DNA of 64,000 nucleotides from Bin87 sp965207585 (GTDB lineage: Bacteria; Chloroflexota; Dehalococcoidia; Lucifugimonadales; UBA3495): positions 806,001-870,000 of the forward strand of contig CBDBMT010000003.1 of assembly GCA_965207585.1 (NCBI GenBank), written 5' to 3'. The position numbers and the translations under genes were made by a program. Of this stretch, positions 1 through 7,710 are shown piece after piece (the stretch's first letter is position 1; each line of letters begins with the position of its first letter). The notes beneath the pieces are model-generated. The model saw only the letters and a list, made by a program, of their open reading frames with translations, had not been told where the DNA came from and did not search any database.

Positions 1-24
1 AATCTGGTAAATCCTGCTTCTGAC
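1..24. repeat. Right arm of a long palindromic intergenic repeat
   Basis: The first bases end in CTGCTTCTGAC, matching the right arm of the palindromic repeat seen complete at 25900-26008 and 62142-62251 and cut by the window end at 63904. Only this arm lies inside the window, next to the stop of the HpcH gene at 33. Confidence 0.6.
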
Positions 25-32
25 AAAATTGC

Positions 33-893
33 CTACCGCCCCGCGATCCTCCGTCCCTCCGCCAAGCCGCCGGCCGTTCGCGTCGGCGCGGTGATCAGGA
101 TGCTGAAGCCCTGCTCCAGCCGCATGGGGACTTCCTCGGCGGTGCAGCCCACAGCGCAGGGCACTCCGGCGTCCTTGCAGATGCCCAGGATCCGCAGCAG
201 CATCTCCTGAACCTCGGGGTGGCCGGCGTTGCCCTTGTGCCCCAGGGCGACGGACATGTCGCCCGGACCGGCCCAGATGGCGCCGATGCCCTTGACCTCG
301 CGCAAGATGTCGGGCAGGTTTCCGACGCCGGTGGGTTCCTCGACGATACCCATAAGCAGCATGTTGCCGTCGGGGTCCAGGGGCCACAGGTCGGCGGCGT
401 CATAATACTCGGCGGCGGAGAGACCCCAGTAGCGCGGCGCGATGCGCTGCCACCAACCCCGCTCGCCGTGGGGCTCGAAATCGGCCACGCCGGGGACCTG
501 GGGATACCGCGCCGACTGGACGGCGGACATTGCCCCTTCCACGGTGTCCAGGTGGGGCAGGATCAGCCCGTACACGCCGGTGTCCAGGGCCTGCTTGATG
601 ACCCACTGGTTCTGCTCGCGGGTGTTGGGCGGGATGCGCACCACGGGCGTGGGGTCGGCCATAAGGCCACCGCCCTCGGCGACGCGCTTGCGGTTGAGCA
701 GGAACTGGAGGGAAGTGCGGAGGTTGTTGAAGGACAACCCCTCGTGCTCCATCTCGATCATCACCATATCGTAGTCGGAATCGGCAAAGTACATCATCTC
801 GTCCAGGTTGCCGTTCCAGATCAGCCCGGTGCCGAACACCGGCTTGCCTTCCTCCAGTAGCTGGATGACCTTGCTGTAGCGCGTGGTGGGCAT
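33..893 (-). CDS. HpcH/HpaI family aldolase/citrate lyase-like protein
   Basis: A 286-residue protein of the HpcH/HpaI class II aldolase family. These are metal-dependent TIM barrels that cleave or form hydroxy-keto acids from pyruvate and an aldehyde, often late in aromatic catabolism. Family hallmarks are visible: the EMEHEG strand near the N terminus, a central GIVEEPTGVGN segment carrying an expected metal-binding Glu, and IWAGPGDMSVALG with the matching Asp. The reading frame stays open far upstream, but an AGGAGG Shine-Dalgarno at 901-906, seven bases before ATG 893, fixes this start and gives the normal family length. The true substrate cannot be told from sequence. No operon partner is obvious; the next leftward gene starts about 840 bp upstream. 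Confidence 0.85.
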   Translation of the reverse strand: MPTTRYSKVIQLLEEGKPVFGTGLIWNGNLDEMMYFADSDYDMVMIEMEHEGLSFNNLRTSLQFLLNRKRVAEGGGLMADPTPVVRIPPNTREQNQWVIKQALDTGVYGLILPHLDTVEGAMSAVQSARYPQVPGVADFEPHGERGWWQRIAPRYWGLSAAEYYDAADLWPLDPDGNMLLMGIVEEPTGVGNLPDILREVKGIGAIWAGPGDMSVALGHKGNAGHPEVQEMLLRILGICKDAGVPCAVGCTAEEVPMRLEQGFSILITAPTRTAGGLAEGRRIAGR

Positions 894-994
894 GATTGTG
901 CCTCCTTGTCCTGCTGAAATCCTCTGCCAGACTGCCGCTGCAAGCGCTGCTGCGCCTGGGGTGCTGTTCCATGATCCCGGGTTTGCAAACCGGG

Positions 995-1735
995 CTATTG
1001 ATTCCCAATGCCGTGAAGTTCGCTCTCCAATTCCCGAATGCGCGCTTCGGCCCGCAGGCGAGCCTCGCGCTCGCGCTGGGCCTGGGCTTCCGCCCGGTCG
1101 GCCCGGTCGCGCTGGGACTCGTAGGTGGGAATGTGCTCCCCGGTGGCCGGGTCGTACCAACCGAGCTTTCCGTTCTCCCAGCGCAAGTGCAGGTTCAACA
1201 CTGCGCTGTATCCTTGCAACGCGCCCCCGCTCAACTCTGCAATCTCTATCGGCTCATACCGCCCCACCACCAGCCGGTCGCCGGCCAATCGGGTTCTGTG
1301 GTACTCCCCGGTCTCGTCAAAGCGCCAGTATTCCTGGATGCGAAACCCCTCGTAGTCATTTCGTTTTGCGCCGACGTCGGTATCCGCGGTGCTTGGCGAC
1401 GCCACTTCCAGCACGAAGTCCGGCGGCTTGCCCTGCTCCGAGATCACGTACCCGTTGCGCGCCCGGTAGGCAACCGGGTCAACGCCGAAGGCGATGAGCA
1501 GGTCGGGCACGCGCCGCTCGGTGGCGGGCGAACCGAGTTCCCGGACGATGTAGCGTTCGGCGGTAACGAGGGTGGTGTCAGGATTGCCCAGATATTGGAT
1601 GAGGAAGTGAGAATTGCCGGGCTGGTGCACGTGTTCGTAGCTGGTCATCTCGTCGGGGTGGCGGGGTGGCGGATCCGGCAACGGGACTGGAGATTGCCGA
1701 GCCGGCAACTTGGAGCGGGTATTAGCAGTGGTCAT
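995..1735 (-). CDS. Uma2 family (DUF820) putative restriction-endonuclease-fold protein
   Basis: 246 residues. The central part has the Uma2/DUF820 pattern of a PD-(D/E)XK nuclease fold: VPDLLIAFG, then PPDFVLEVASPST, then a Lys/Asp-rich helix leading to YRRFD-like YWRFDETGEY. The C-terminal 40 residues are an Arg/Glu/Ala-rich coiled coil, common in this family. The N-terminal 30 residues are Pro-rich and probably disordered. ATG 1735 has an AGGTG element a few bases upstream. Uma2 proteins are very abundant in Chloroflexota and Cyanobacteria and their biological role is unknown. A second, shorter Uma2 protein lies at 7006-7563. Nuclease activity is inferred from fold only. Confidence 0.8.
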   Translation of the reverse strand: MTTANTRSKLPARQSPVPLPDPPPRHPDEMTSYEHVHQPGNSHFLIQYLGNPDTTLVTAERYIVRELGSPATERRVPDLLIAFGVDPVAYRARNGYVISEQGKPPDFVLEVASPSTADTDVGAKRNDYEGFRIQEYWRFDETGEYHRTRLAGDRLVVGRYEPIEIAELSGGALQGYSAVLNLHLRWENGKLGWYDPATGEHIPTYESQRDRADRAEAQAQREREARLRAEARIRELESELHGIGNQ

Positions 1736-1785
1736 GGGACACCTGACGCGGTTGGAGAGTTGGCCAACGTTGGTTCGAAAGCCAT

Positions 1786-2295
1786 CTACTCATCGGTCGG
1801 CGGTGGAAACCGACGCCGCCGGCGACTTCTGCGCCGTTCTCCCGGCAGGACGACACCGGCTTTTCGCGCCGCCGCGGCCAAGGCGTCGCCAGGTATGCCT
1901 TCATCCTCCGCCGCTTGCACGATTGCCTGTACGATGCTCCTGCGCTCTGGCCCCGATCCCACCGCTCTTATTGCCGTCACAAAATTTCCGGCAGCCTCTT
2001 CCTGACGCCGCTTTCTGCGTTCTTCAAGGTCCCTGCCGATTTTTGACAATGCGTACCACATCCCAACGAGGCCTCCTTCTGCCACGACCGCCACTACGCC
2101 ATAAGATATGACGCCAAGGCCGACCATGTCAGATACCTTATTCCAGTCCGGCCAAAACATCCACTGATTTGACCAAGTGATCGTTAATGCGGACGCTCCC
2201 AATGGCGATGTCCAAAAGTGGCGGTACTGCCAGCCCGACGGATTTGCCAACCAACTGCTGATTTTCAGCAATACTGTTTTGAGCCAATTCAACAT
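1786..2295 (-). CDS. Hypothetical protein with one membrane segment
   Basis: 169 residues, not recognised. A hydrophobic stretch at about residues 57-80 (MVGLGVISYGVVAVVAEGGLVG) is a likely transmembrane helix, followed by a charged RDLEERRKRRQEE linker, an Ala-rich helical region and a very basic Arg-rich tail. The N terminus is aromatic-rich (Trp, Phe). The start at ATG 2295 lacks a strong ribosome binding site, so the true start could differ. It is separated by about 50 bp from both the Uma2 gene downstream and the M16 peptidase upstream, all leftward. Ordinary codon use and a membrane pattern support it as a real gene. Confidence 0.5.
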   Translation of the reverse strand: MLNWLKTVLLKISSWLANPSGWQYRHFWTSPLGASALTITWSNQWMFWPDWNKVSDMVGLGVISYGVVAVVAEGGLVGMWYALSKIGRDLEERRKRRQEEAAGNFVTAIRAVGSGPERRSIVQAIVQAAEDEGIPGDALAAAARKAGVVLPGERRRSRRRRRFPPPTDE

Positions 2296-2341
2296 CTTTG
2301 GACTGGTTCAATCGTATCACCATTCCTGAATCATCCGTTGT

Positions 2342-3607
2342 TCATCCGGCCAGCGCCCCCGCAAACTCAGCCGCATCCTCGTGCGGGCCGACTATGGCCA
2401 GGCGAAACGCGTCCGCATCCACCAGCCGCTTGGCGGCCCGCAGCACGCCGTCGGTCGTCACCGCGTCGATGCAGGCGGCCGTCTCGTCGGGCGTGGTGAT
2501 CTCTTCCATCAGGAGTTCCTGCGAGGCCAGCCATGAGGCCACCGCGCGGGAGTCCTCCATGCGCATCAGCAGACGGCCCTTGATGTACTCGCGCGCCTTG
2601 TGCACCTCGGATTTCGGCGGCGCAGTGAGCAGGCCCTCCAGTTCGCGCCGCGTTGCCGCCACCGCCTCGGCGGCGCGGGACGGCTCGGTGCCGCAGGACA
2701 CCACCAGCGCGCCGCAGTCGCGGTAGCTGCTCAGCGAGCTGTGGCAGTCGTAGGTCAGCCCGAGGTTCTCCCGAAGGTTCTGGAACAGCCGGCTGCTCAT
2801 CCCATCGCCCAACAGCCCATTGAGCACGGTGGCGGCGTAGCGGTCGGGATCGTTCAATGCAAAGCCGGGCAGGCCCAGGCAGATGCTGGTGTCCTCGGTG
2901 ACCCGATTTTCCATCAGAATGGTCGGGGCGTCGTCGGAGGGAGCAGACACCGGTTGCCAGGTCAGCGTGTCGCCCGGCATCCAGTGGCCTGTCGCGTCGG
3001 CGACGAACCGCACCGCTTCGTCATGGCTCACGGCGCCGGCGATGCCGATGACGGTGTTGTTGGGACGGTACTGCCGCTCCATGTACCGGCTCACGTCGTC
3101 CAGGCCGATGGCCGCCACCGACTCCGCGGTGCCGCCCACGTCGCGGCCCATGGCCTGGTCGGGCCACAGGGCGCGGTCGATGAGCAGGTCGCAAACTTGG
3201 GCGGGGTAGTCGTTGGTCATCCGCAACTCATCCAGGATGACCTCCCGCTCCTTCTCCATTTCGGCGGGGTCCATGAGCGGGTTCAGGATCAGGTCGAAGA
3301 TCACCGGCAGGGCGCGGTCGGCATGGACGCTGGCCACCTTGCACCAGAAGGACGTCATCTCGCGGTCGGTGGCGGCGTTCATGATGCCGCCGACGCCCTC
3401 TACCGCCTCGGAGATCGCCAGGGCGGTGGGCCAGCTGCGCGTCCCCTTGAAGGGCAGGTGCTCCAGGAAGTGGGACAGTCCGGCCAATTCGTCGGGCTCG
3501 TAGCGGGAGCCGGCGCCCACCGAGACGAACATGGAGACGCTGCGGGTGTGCGGCATCTCCGCCGTCAGCACCCGCAGGCCGTTATCGAGAACCGTTTTGC
3601 GGTACAT
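2342..3607 (-). CDS. M16 family zinc metallopeptidase (PqqL/MPP-beta-like)
   Basis: 421 residues, the usual length of single-unit M16B peptidases related to mitochondrial processing peptidase. The inverted zinc motif HxxEH appears as HFLEH (His46, Glu49, His50), with the downstream REVILDEL helix expected to give the third ligand. The second half carries the M16_C domain (the RPNNTVIGIAGAV strand). The frame extends 23 codons further upstream, but those codons are encoded by the palindromic repeat at 3643-3711, so I start at ATG 3607, whose product begins MYRKTVLDNGLRV as family members do. The gene precedes and is probably co-oriented with the MBL hydrolase. Substrate unknown; likely peptide processing or turnover. 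Confidence 0.9.
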   Translation of the reverse strand: MYRKTVLDNGLRVLTAEMPHTRSVSMFVSVGAGSRYEPDELAGLSHFLEHLPFKGTRSWPTALAISEAVEGVGGIMNAATDREMTSFWCKVASVHADRALPVIFDLILNPLMDPAEMEKEREVILDELRMTNDYPAQVCDLLIDRALWPDQAMGRDVGGTAESVAAIGLDDVSRYMERQYRPNNTVIGIAGAVSHDEAVRFVADATGHWMPGDTLTWQPVSAPSDDAPTILMENRVTEDTSICLGLPGFALNDPDRYAATVLNGLLGDGMSSRLFQNLRENLGLTYDCHSSLSSYRDCGALVVSCGTEPSRAAEAVAATRRELEGLLTAPPKSEVHKAREYIKGRLLMRMEDSRAVASWLASQELLMEEITTPDETAACIDAVTTDGVLRAAKRLVDADAFRLAIVGPHEDAAEFAGALAG

Positions 3608-3642
3608 GAAACCCCCGCGCGCTTCGCCGTCATTCCACGAAG

Positions 3643-3711
3643 AGCCGTCATTCCGGCGAAAGCCGGAATCCAGCATCGGTTCCTGGACTCCGGCTTTCGC
3701 CGGAGTGACGG
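3643..3711. repeat. Palindromic intergenic repeat (GTCATTCCGGCGAAAGCCGG type)
   Basis: A left arm at 3643-3673 and right arm at 3683-3711 form a long imperfect hairpin; each arm has its own inner palindrome, CCGGCGAAAGCCGG and CCGGCTTTCGCCGG. This matches a widespread family of intergenic repeats whose translation (GFRRNDG) often contaminates gene starts, as it does here for the M16 peptidase. It lies between two leftward genes. Confidence 0.85.
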
Positions 3712-3719
3712 ATTAAAGA

Positions 3720-4382
3720 TTACGTGTTCAGCCAGTCCACGTCACCCTGCAGGTCGGCCGGGTGGTCCTTGGACATGAAGACGTCGTAGCGGCGCTTGGC
3801 CTCGGCGATGGTGGTGTTCTCGGGGCCGTGGCCGGGATACACGTAGGTATCGGCGGGCAGGGTGAGCAGCTTGGAGCTGATGCTGTTCAGCTCTTGCTGA
3901 AGGGCCTCGGGGCTGCGGGAGCGGCCGGGGCCGCCGGGGAAGAGGGTGTCGCCGGAGAACAGGAAACCGCCCACCACGTAGCAGGTGGAGCCGTCGGTGT
4001 GGCCCGGCGTGTGGATGCACTGGATGGTGCGGTTGCCGAACTGCACGGTGTCGCCGTCATTGAGCTGACGCTGCACCGGGCCGGGCGGCAGGTGGGCATC
4101 CAGCTCGCCGATGGCGGCGGGGGCGCCGATGCTGCCGGTGATCTCATTGTAGCCGGCCAGGTGATCGCCGTGCCCGTGGGTCACCAGGATGGCCTGAACC
4201 TCGACGCCGGCGTCGCGCACCTCGTTGATCATCTTCTCCGGCTCGTCCGGCGTGTCGATGCACACGGCCTGGTTGGTCTCGGGGCAGATGACGATGTAGC
4301 CGTTGTTGCCCAGGCTCCCCATGTTCTCAATCTTGTGGACGGTGACGTCGCCCGCCCCCTGCGCCTGATGATGAACTGGCAT
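3720..4382 (-). CDS. MBL-fold metallohydrolase, glyoxalase II-like
   Basis: 220 residues. The metallo-beta-lactamase zinc motif is complete: THGHGDH, then the His of IHTPGHTDGS, the bridging Asp of FSGDTLFPGGPGRS, and the last His in YPGHG. The FSGDTLF and PGRS pattern and length fit hydroxyacylglutathione hydrolase-like thioesterases (glyoxalase II group), which hydrolyse S-acyl thiols. There is no C-terminal glutathione-binding domain, so another low-molecular thiol is likely. ATG 4382 has an AGGAGG eight bases upstream. The stop is only nine bases from the upstream repeat hairpin. Substrate is not determinable from sequence. Confidence 0.85.
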   Translation of the reverse strand: MPVHHQAQGAGDVTVHKIENMGSLGNNGYIVICPETNQAVCIDTPDEPEKMINEVRDAGVEVQAILVTHGHGDHLAGYNEITGSIGAPAAIGELDAHLPPGPVQRQLNDGDTVQFGNRTIQCIHTPGHTDGSTCYVVGGFLFSGDTLFPGGPGRSRSPEALQQELNSISSKLLTLPADTYVYPGHGPENTTIAEAKRRYDVFMSKDHPADLQGDVDWLNT

Positions 4383-4479
4383 GCTGCTTGCCTCCTGTGG
4401 TCGTTGGAAAATGGCGGTTGCATTGTAACAAACCGGGGGAGCATCAACCGTCTCTCGGTATGGCTCACGCGTAACTGGT

Positions 4480-4574
4480 CTGTCATCGCGAGGAGCGCAG
4501 CAACGTGGCGATCTCGTTAGCTGAACAGCTATCCCTTCGACAACGAGACTGCCACGCTGCGCTCACAATGACAG
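4480..4574. repeat. Palindromic intergenic repeat (TGTCATTGCGAGGAGCG type)
   Basis: Left arm 4480-4519 and right arm 4541-4574 are near-perfect inverted copies, starting CTGTCATCGCGAGGAGCG and ending CGCTCACAATGACAG. This is a second, widespread intergenic palindrome family. A single arm of the same type occurs at 12720-12737. It lies between divergent genes, the MBL hydrolase and the Phd antitoxin. Confidence 0.85.
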
Positions 4575-4668
4575 GTTGAAGCTATGTGGGTATGAGTGAA
4601 CCCGGTATGGCCGTCGGGTTTGATAATATTCAAGACTGGTTGAACCGCCGCAGGAATAGGAGACCATC

Positions 4669-4965
4669 ATGGCGTCGGCATGGGAAACTGACACTGAGCA
4701 CATCTCCATCGTCAAGGCGAGGGCGATGCTCACCCAACTGCCCGAACTGCTGGCCGAGGAGAACCGGGCGGTTGCACTCACGCGCCGGGGCAAACCGGTG
4801 CTCGCCCTGATGCCTTGGGAATTGTTTCAATCCGTGATCGAAACCCTGGAGATCATGGGCGACGCAGAAATGATGGACGCCCTGCGGCGGGGCATCAGGG
4901 ACGCGCAGGAAGGCAACCTTGTTTCGTTGGACGAAGTGAAGGTGAAGTTGGGAATCAACGACTAA
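4669..4965 (+). CDS. Phd/YefM-family antitoxin (orphan)
   Basis: 98 residues with the Phd/YefM antitoxin pattern: a short beta/alpha start, ISIVKARAMLTQLPELL, then ALTRRGKPVLALMPWELFQSVIETLEIM. Antitoxins of this family bind DNA with the N-terminal half and neutralise a RelE-, Doc- or PIN-type toxin with the C-terminal tail (here LRRGIRDAQEGNLVSLDEVKVKLG-like). A GGAG-type ribosome site precedes ATG 4669. No toxin follows on the same strand; the next gene, a HEPN protein, is convergent from 5005. It is therefore an orphan antitoxin or the remnant of a pair. Confidence 0.75.
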   Translation: MASAWETDTEHISIVKARAMLTQLPELLAEENRAVALTRRGKPVLALMPWELFQSVIETLEIMGDAEMMDALRRGIRDAQEGNLVSLDEVKVKLGIND

Positions 4966-5004
4966 CGCGGTCAGGGCCTGGCATTTCGGATCAACACGGC
5001 CCCA

Positions 5005-5478
5005 TCAGCTCCGGCGACGGCGGATCAGCGATTGGACCGCCACCGCCGTGCGCTCCGGGACGCTGACCTGCATGAACTCGCGTATGGCCTCCTCGGCGCG
5101 GTCGATCCAGGTGTTTGCCAGGTTTGCGGTGAAGGTCTCGGCGTGATCGTAATCGGCTTTCTGCCTTATCTCCTGTAGCCGGCCAAACGTGTCCCCAAAC
5201 CATCTGGTATCCGGTGAAAACAGGTGGCGCCCCTCCTGCAATTGGGCCCTAGAGGTTCCATGTTCCAGTCCTCGGTAGACGCGGTCCCACGCGTGACGCG
5301 ACAGCGGATCGTTAGAAGTTCCAATAATGCAGTCCGCGTTGCTGGTGGCCAGCGCGTGGAACATCGCGTAGTAGGCCGTGCTGATCGCTCGTCGCAATGC
5401 CTCCTCGGTAGGTTGACTGGCGGGTGGCATCGGCGTAACAAGGGACCGGCTGCTGGCTATGAGCGCCTCCCAATTCAT
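5005..5478 (-). CDS. HEPN-domain protein (UPF0332-like), second gene of a two-gene module
   Basis: 157 residues. The AYYAMFHAL helix (about residues 35-43) is the signature of HEPN proteins of the UPF0332/PF05168 type. A later SRHAWDRVYRGLEHG segment offers an Arg-x6-His arrangement like the catalytic Rx4-6H motif of HEPN ribonucleases. ATG 5478 overlaps the TGA of the upstream gene by four bases, so the two are translationally coupled. In other genomes HEPN proteins pair with nucleotidyltransferase antitoxins (type VII), but the partner here has no MNT motif. It could be an RNase toxin or a non-catalytic HEPN; the sequence alone does not decide. Confidence 0.6.
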   Translation of the reverse strand: MNWEALIASSRSLVTPMPPASQPTEEALRRAISTAYYAMFHALATSNADCIIGTSNDPLSRHAWDRVYRGLEHGTSRAQLQEGRHLFSPDTRWFGDTFGRLQEIRQKADYDHAETFTANLANTWIDRAEEAIREFMQVSVPERTAVAVQSLIRRRRS

Positions 5479-5807
5479 GCCAGACGATCTCCCCGTGGAG
5501 TTCCCTGATTGGTGTCGGCCAGTTGGTCCGGATCCCAATCGTTCGCGTAGGAAATGGGCACGACATCGTCAATTCCGAGGGCCGACAGCATGGGCTCGAT
5601 CTCGTCATCGAACTCGTTGAGCATCCTCGGATTGAGATCCTTTCTGTCCCCTTCATAGACGACCAGGACATGAATGATTTCATTCTCGATGCCCGGCCAG
5701 ATCTCGGACTCGACCCGGCGAAGACGGATGCTATCAGGGAGGCGCTTGGGCAACTCCGTCCGCACGATTTCGGAAACCTGGTCCAGCATCTCCGCTGTTA
5801 TGGCCAT
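5475..5807 (-). CDS. Hypothetical acidic protein, partner of the HEPN gene
   Basis: 110 residues, not assigned to a family. It is predicted alpha/beta, with an acidic C-terminal half (EFDDEIEPMLSALGIDDVVP) and a central hydrophobic strand IIHVLVVYEG. No nucleotidyltransferase GSxxxGxxxxxSDxD motif is present. ATG 5807 is preceded by AAGGAAG; an in-frame upstream extension of 20 codons lacks a ribosome site. Its TGA overlaps the ATG of the HEPN gene as ATGA, a layout typical of toxin-antitoxin pairs with the antitoxin first. Antitoxin function is inference from layout only. Confidence 0.55.
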   Translation of the reverse strand: MAITAEMLDQVSEIVRTELPKRLPDSIRLRRVESEIWPGIENEIIHVLVVYEGDRKDLNPRMLNEFDDEIEPMLSALGIDDVVPISYANDWDPDQLADTNQGTPRGDRLA

Positions 5808-5877
5808 GACTTGCACTTCCTTTGTCGTATGATTCGGGCTTGAATCCCCACCGAGGAGCCGGGACACGAGAGAACCG

Positions 5878-6999
5878 CTACCCGCCCAGCCGGGCCCGCA
5901 TCGCGTCCGGCACCTGCCGGATGCGGCGGCTGAAGGCGGTGTCCCAGCGCATGGGGACCTGGCGGGCCGCCTCGGTGCACAGCGCGGCGCCGTTCAGGTA
6001 GTCGTCCAGGTGGATGTATTCGGCGGCGATGGAGCCGTCCTCGGCGCCGTTGTGGTAGTTGCCCAGCGGGAAGGCAAGGCCCGTCGAGCGGTAGCCCCAA
6101 GCGTTGAAGGCGCTGGCCTCGCAGACGCCTCCGCTCATCAACTGGCGCTGGCAGCGGAAGTCGGGGTTGTCTGCCGTCAATGTCTCGCGGGCGCGGATCA
6201 GGGCGGACTCGGCGTCGGCGTTGAAGGTGCTGCCGGCGTCGCCCACACGGATCACCGGCCCGCCACCGATCACCGCGCCGGGCAGCGTCCGCGACGACTC
6301 CAGCGACACCACCAGGGTGTCCATGGGCAGGGTGCGGGCCTCGGCCAGCAGGCGCGCGCCCACGAGGCCGACCTCCTCGGCACGGGTGAACACGCCGTAC
6401 ACGTCGCCGGCCGACGGGTCGCCGTGCAGGGCCGACAGAGTGGAGAGGATGCAGCCACCGCCGGCCAGGTCGTCGGCGGCGCGCATGACGATATGGTCGT
6501 CCTCGATGCTGAAGTCGGGCAGGTCGAAGACGGCCGGCGACGGGATCGGCACGTCCTCGTCGCCCGAACCGGTCAGTCGGATCTGCGCCTGTCGCTCCCG
6601 CTCGTCGCCGTGTGGGCCCACAGTCTCGGCCGTGATGCGCCGCCCACCAGGCAGGACGATGTGCAGGGGCACGCCGGGCGCAAACGATCCCGACGGCACG
6701 CCGCCCAGGGCCTTGCCGATGAGATAGTCGCCGTCCCGACCCACGATCTCGAAGCCGGGGTGGTCCATGTGGGCCATCAGCGCGATGGGCGGGTGCTTGT
6801 CAGCGTCCGTGCCGGCGATGCGCGCGATGATGTTGCCGAAGTCGTCGGTGCGCCAGGAGACGCCGATCTCGGTCAAGGCGTCGCGGACGGCGGTGGCGAC
6901 GCCGTGCTCGTGGAAGGCAACGGCCGGCTGCGCCCCCAGGCGAGCCAGGAAGTCCAGGGCGCGGGCATTGTAGTCGTCAAGGTTGTTAGTGGCGCTCAA
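5878..6999 (-). CDS. M42-family metallo-aminopeptidase
   Basis: 373 residues, the normal length of M42 (glutamyl/deblocking aminopeptidase, FrvX/YsdC-like) enzymes, which form self-compartmentalised dodecamers and trim peptides. Seen in order: AHMDHPGFEI (first zinc-ligand region, about residues 76-85), the ADDLAGGG bridging Asp, TRAEEVGLVGA with the catalytic Glu pair, and a late GNYHNG His. The start is a TTG at 6999. A GGAGGT at 7008-7013, eight bases upstream, decides for it, and that ribosome site overlaps the TAA of the preceding Uma2 gene, so the two genes are probably co-translated. Cytoplasmic; no signal peptide. Confidence 0.85.
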   Translation of the reverse strand: MSATNNLDDYNARALDFLARLGAQPAVAFHEHGVATAVRDALTEIGVSWRTDDFGNIIARIAGTDADKHPPIALMAHMDHPGFEIVGRDGDYLIGKALGGVPSGSFAPGVPLHIVLPGGRRITAETVGPHGDERERQAQIRLTGSGDEDVPIPSPAVFDLPDFSIEDDHIVMRAADDLAGGGCILSTLSALHGDPSAGDVYGVFTRAEEVGLVGARLLAEARTLPMDTLVVSLESSRTLPGAVIGGGPVIRVGDAGSTFNADAESALIRARETLTADNPDFRCQRQLMSGGVCEASAFNAWGYRSTGLAFPLGNYHNGAEDGSIAAEYIHLDDYLNGAALCTEAARQVPMRWDTAFSRRIRQVPDAMRARLGG

Positions 7000-7005
7000 A
7001 GTCGG

Positions 7006-7563
7006 TTACCTCCGTGCGCGGAACAGGCTCCATACCGGAGCGGTGAAATCGGGGAGCAGGTCTCCCCCGTCGATGGTGTCGTCCTCGCCCAGCTCGACCG
7101 GGCCGGCGCCGGGTCGGTACACTGCGATGGTAGTGGTGTCCGGATCGGCCACCCAGACCTGCCGCGTGCCGAAGCTGAGCCACATCTCGGCCTTGCGGCG
7201 CAATTGGGCGGATTCGTCGGTGTGTGATTTCACTTCCACAATCAGGTCGGGTGAAAGGTTAGGATAGCCTGTCGTGCCCTCGGGGATACGGCCCGAAGCA
7301 GTCCAGGCTACATCGGAGGCGCGGACTGTGTCCGGGTTGGTTTCCAGCAGGTATCCAGGGTCTCCGGCGGCCAGTTCCCCATAGTTGCGTGGATAGACAA
7401 ACTGGCCCAACCTCGTCGCGATCATGGCTACCACGGCAGCTTTCGCGTTTCCGCTGGATGGCCGCTCGATTAACTCGCCCCGGACGAGTTCGTACCTTTT
7501 GCCGTAGCCTTTGGGCAGGGTGAGAAGTTCGTCAGCCGTCATAAGCCTGCGCGCGGTGGTCAT
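7006..7563 (-). CDS. Uma2 family putative endonuclease-fold protein
   Basis: 185 residues, the standard Uma2/DUF820 length. The opening MTADELLTLP...RYELVRGELIE is the typical Uma2 N terminus, followed by the acidic PD-(D/E)XK-like core with NLSPDLIVEVKS and the KAEMWLSFGTRQVWVADP helix-strand unit. It lacks the C-terminal coiled coil of the larger Uma2 protein at 995-1735. It lies directly upstream of the M42 peptidase gene, whose ribosome site overlaps its stop codon. Role unknown; nuclease chemistry is suggested only by the fold. Confidence 0.85.
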   Translation of the reverse strand: MTTARRLMTADELLTLPKGYGKRYELVRGELIERPSSGNAKAAVVAMIATRLGQFVYPRNYGELAAGDPGYLLETNPDTVRASDVAWTASGRIPEGTTGYPNLSPDLIVEVKSHTDESAQLRRKAEMWLSFGTRQVWVADPDTTTIAVYRPGAGPVELGEDDTIDGGDLLPDFTAPVWSLFRARR

Positions 7564-7710
7564 GCGGCCGTCTCCGCCCGGTTCTGAATTGACCCCATTC
7601 TGACATCGCAGGGCGGGTTAGGCAAACGGGCGGCGTCCGCCGGATGCTATACTGCGGCGCGTATATTTTGACCCTGCAAATCCGCCTTCGGGGCGGACCG
7701 GAGGTGCGCC

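Noticed and set aside
3608..3676. N-terminal extension of the M16 peptidase (LDSGFRRNDG-type residues)
   Set aside because: Encoded by a widespread intergenic palindromic repeat, not by protein-coding sequence; the family start is at 3607.
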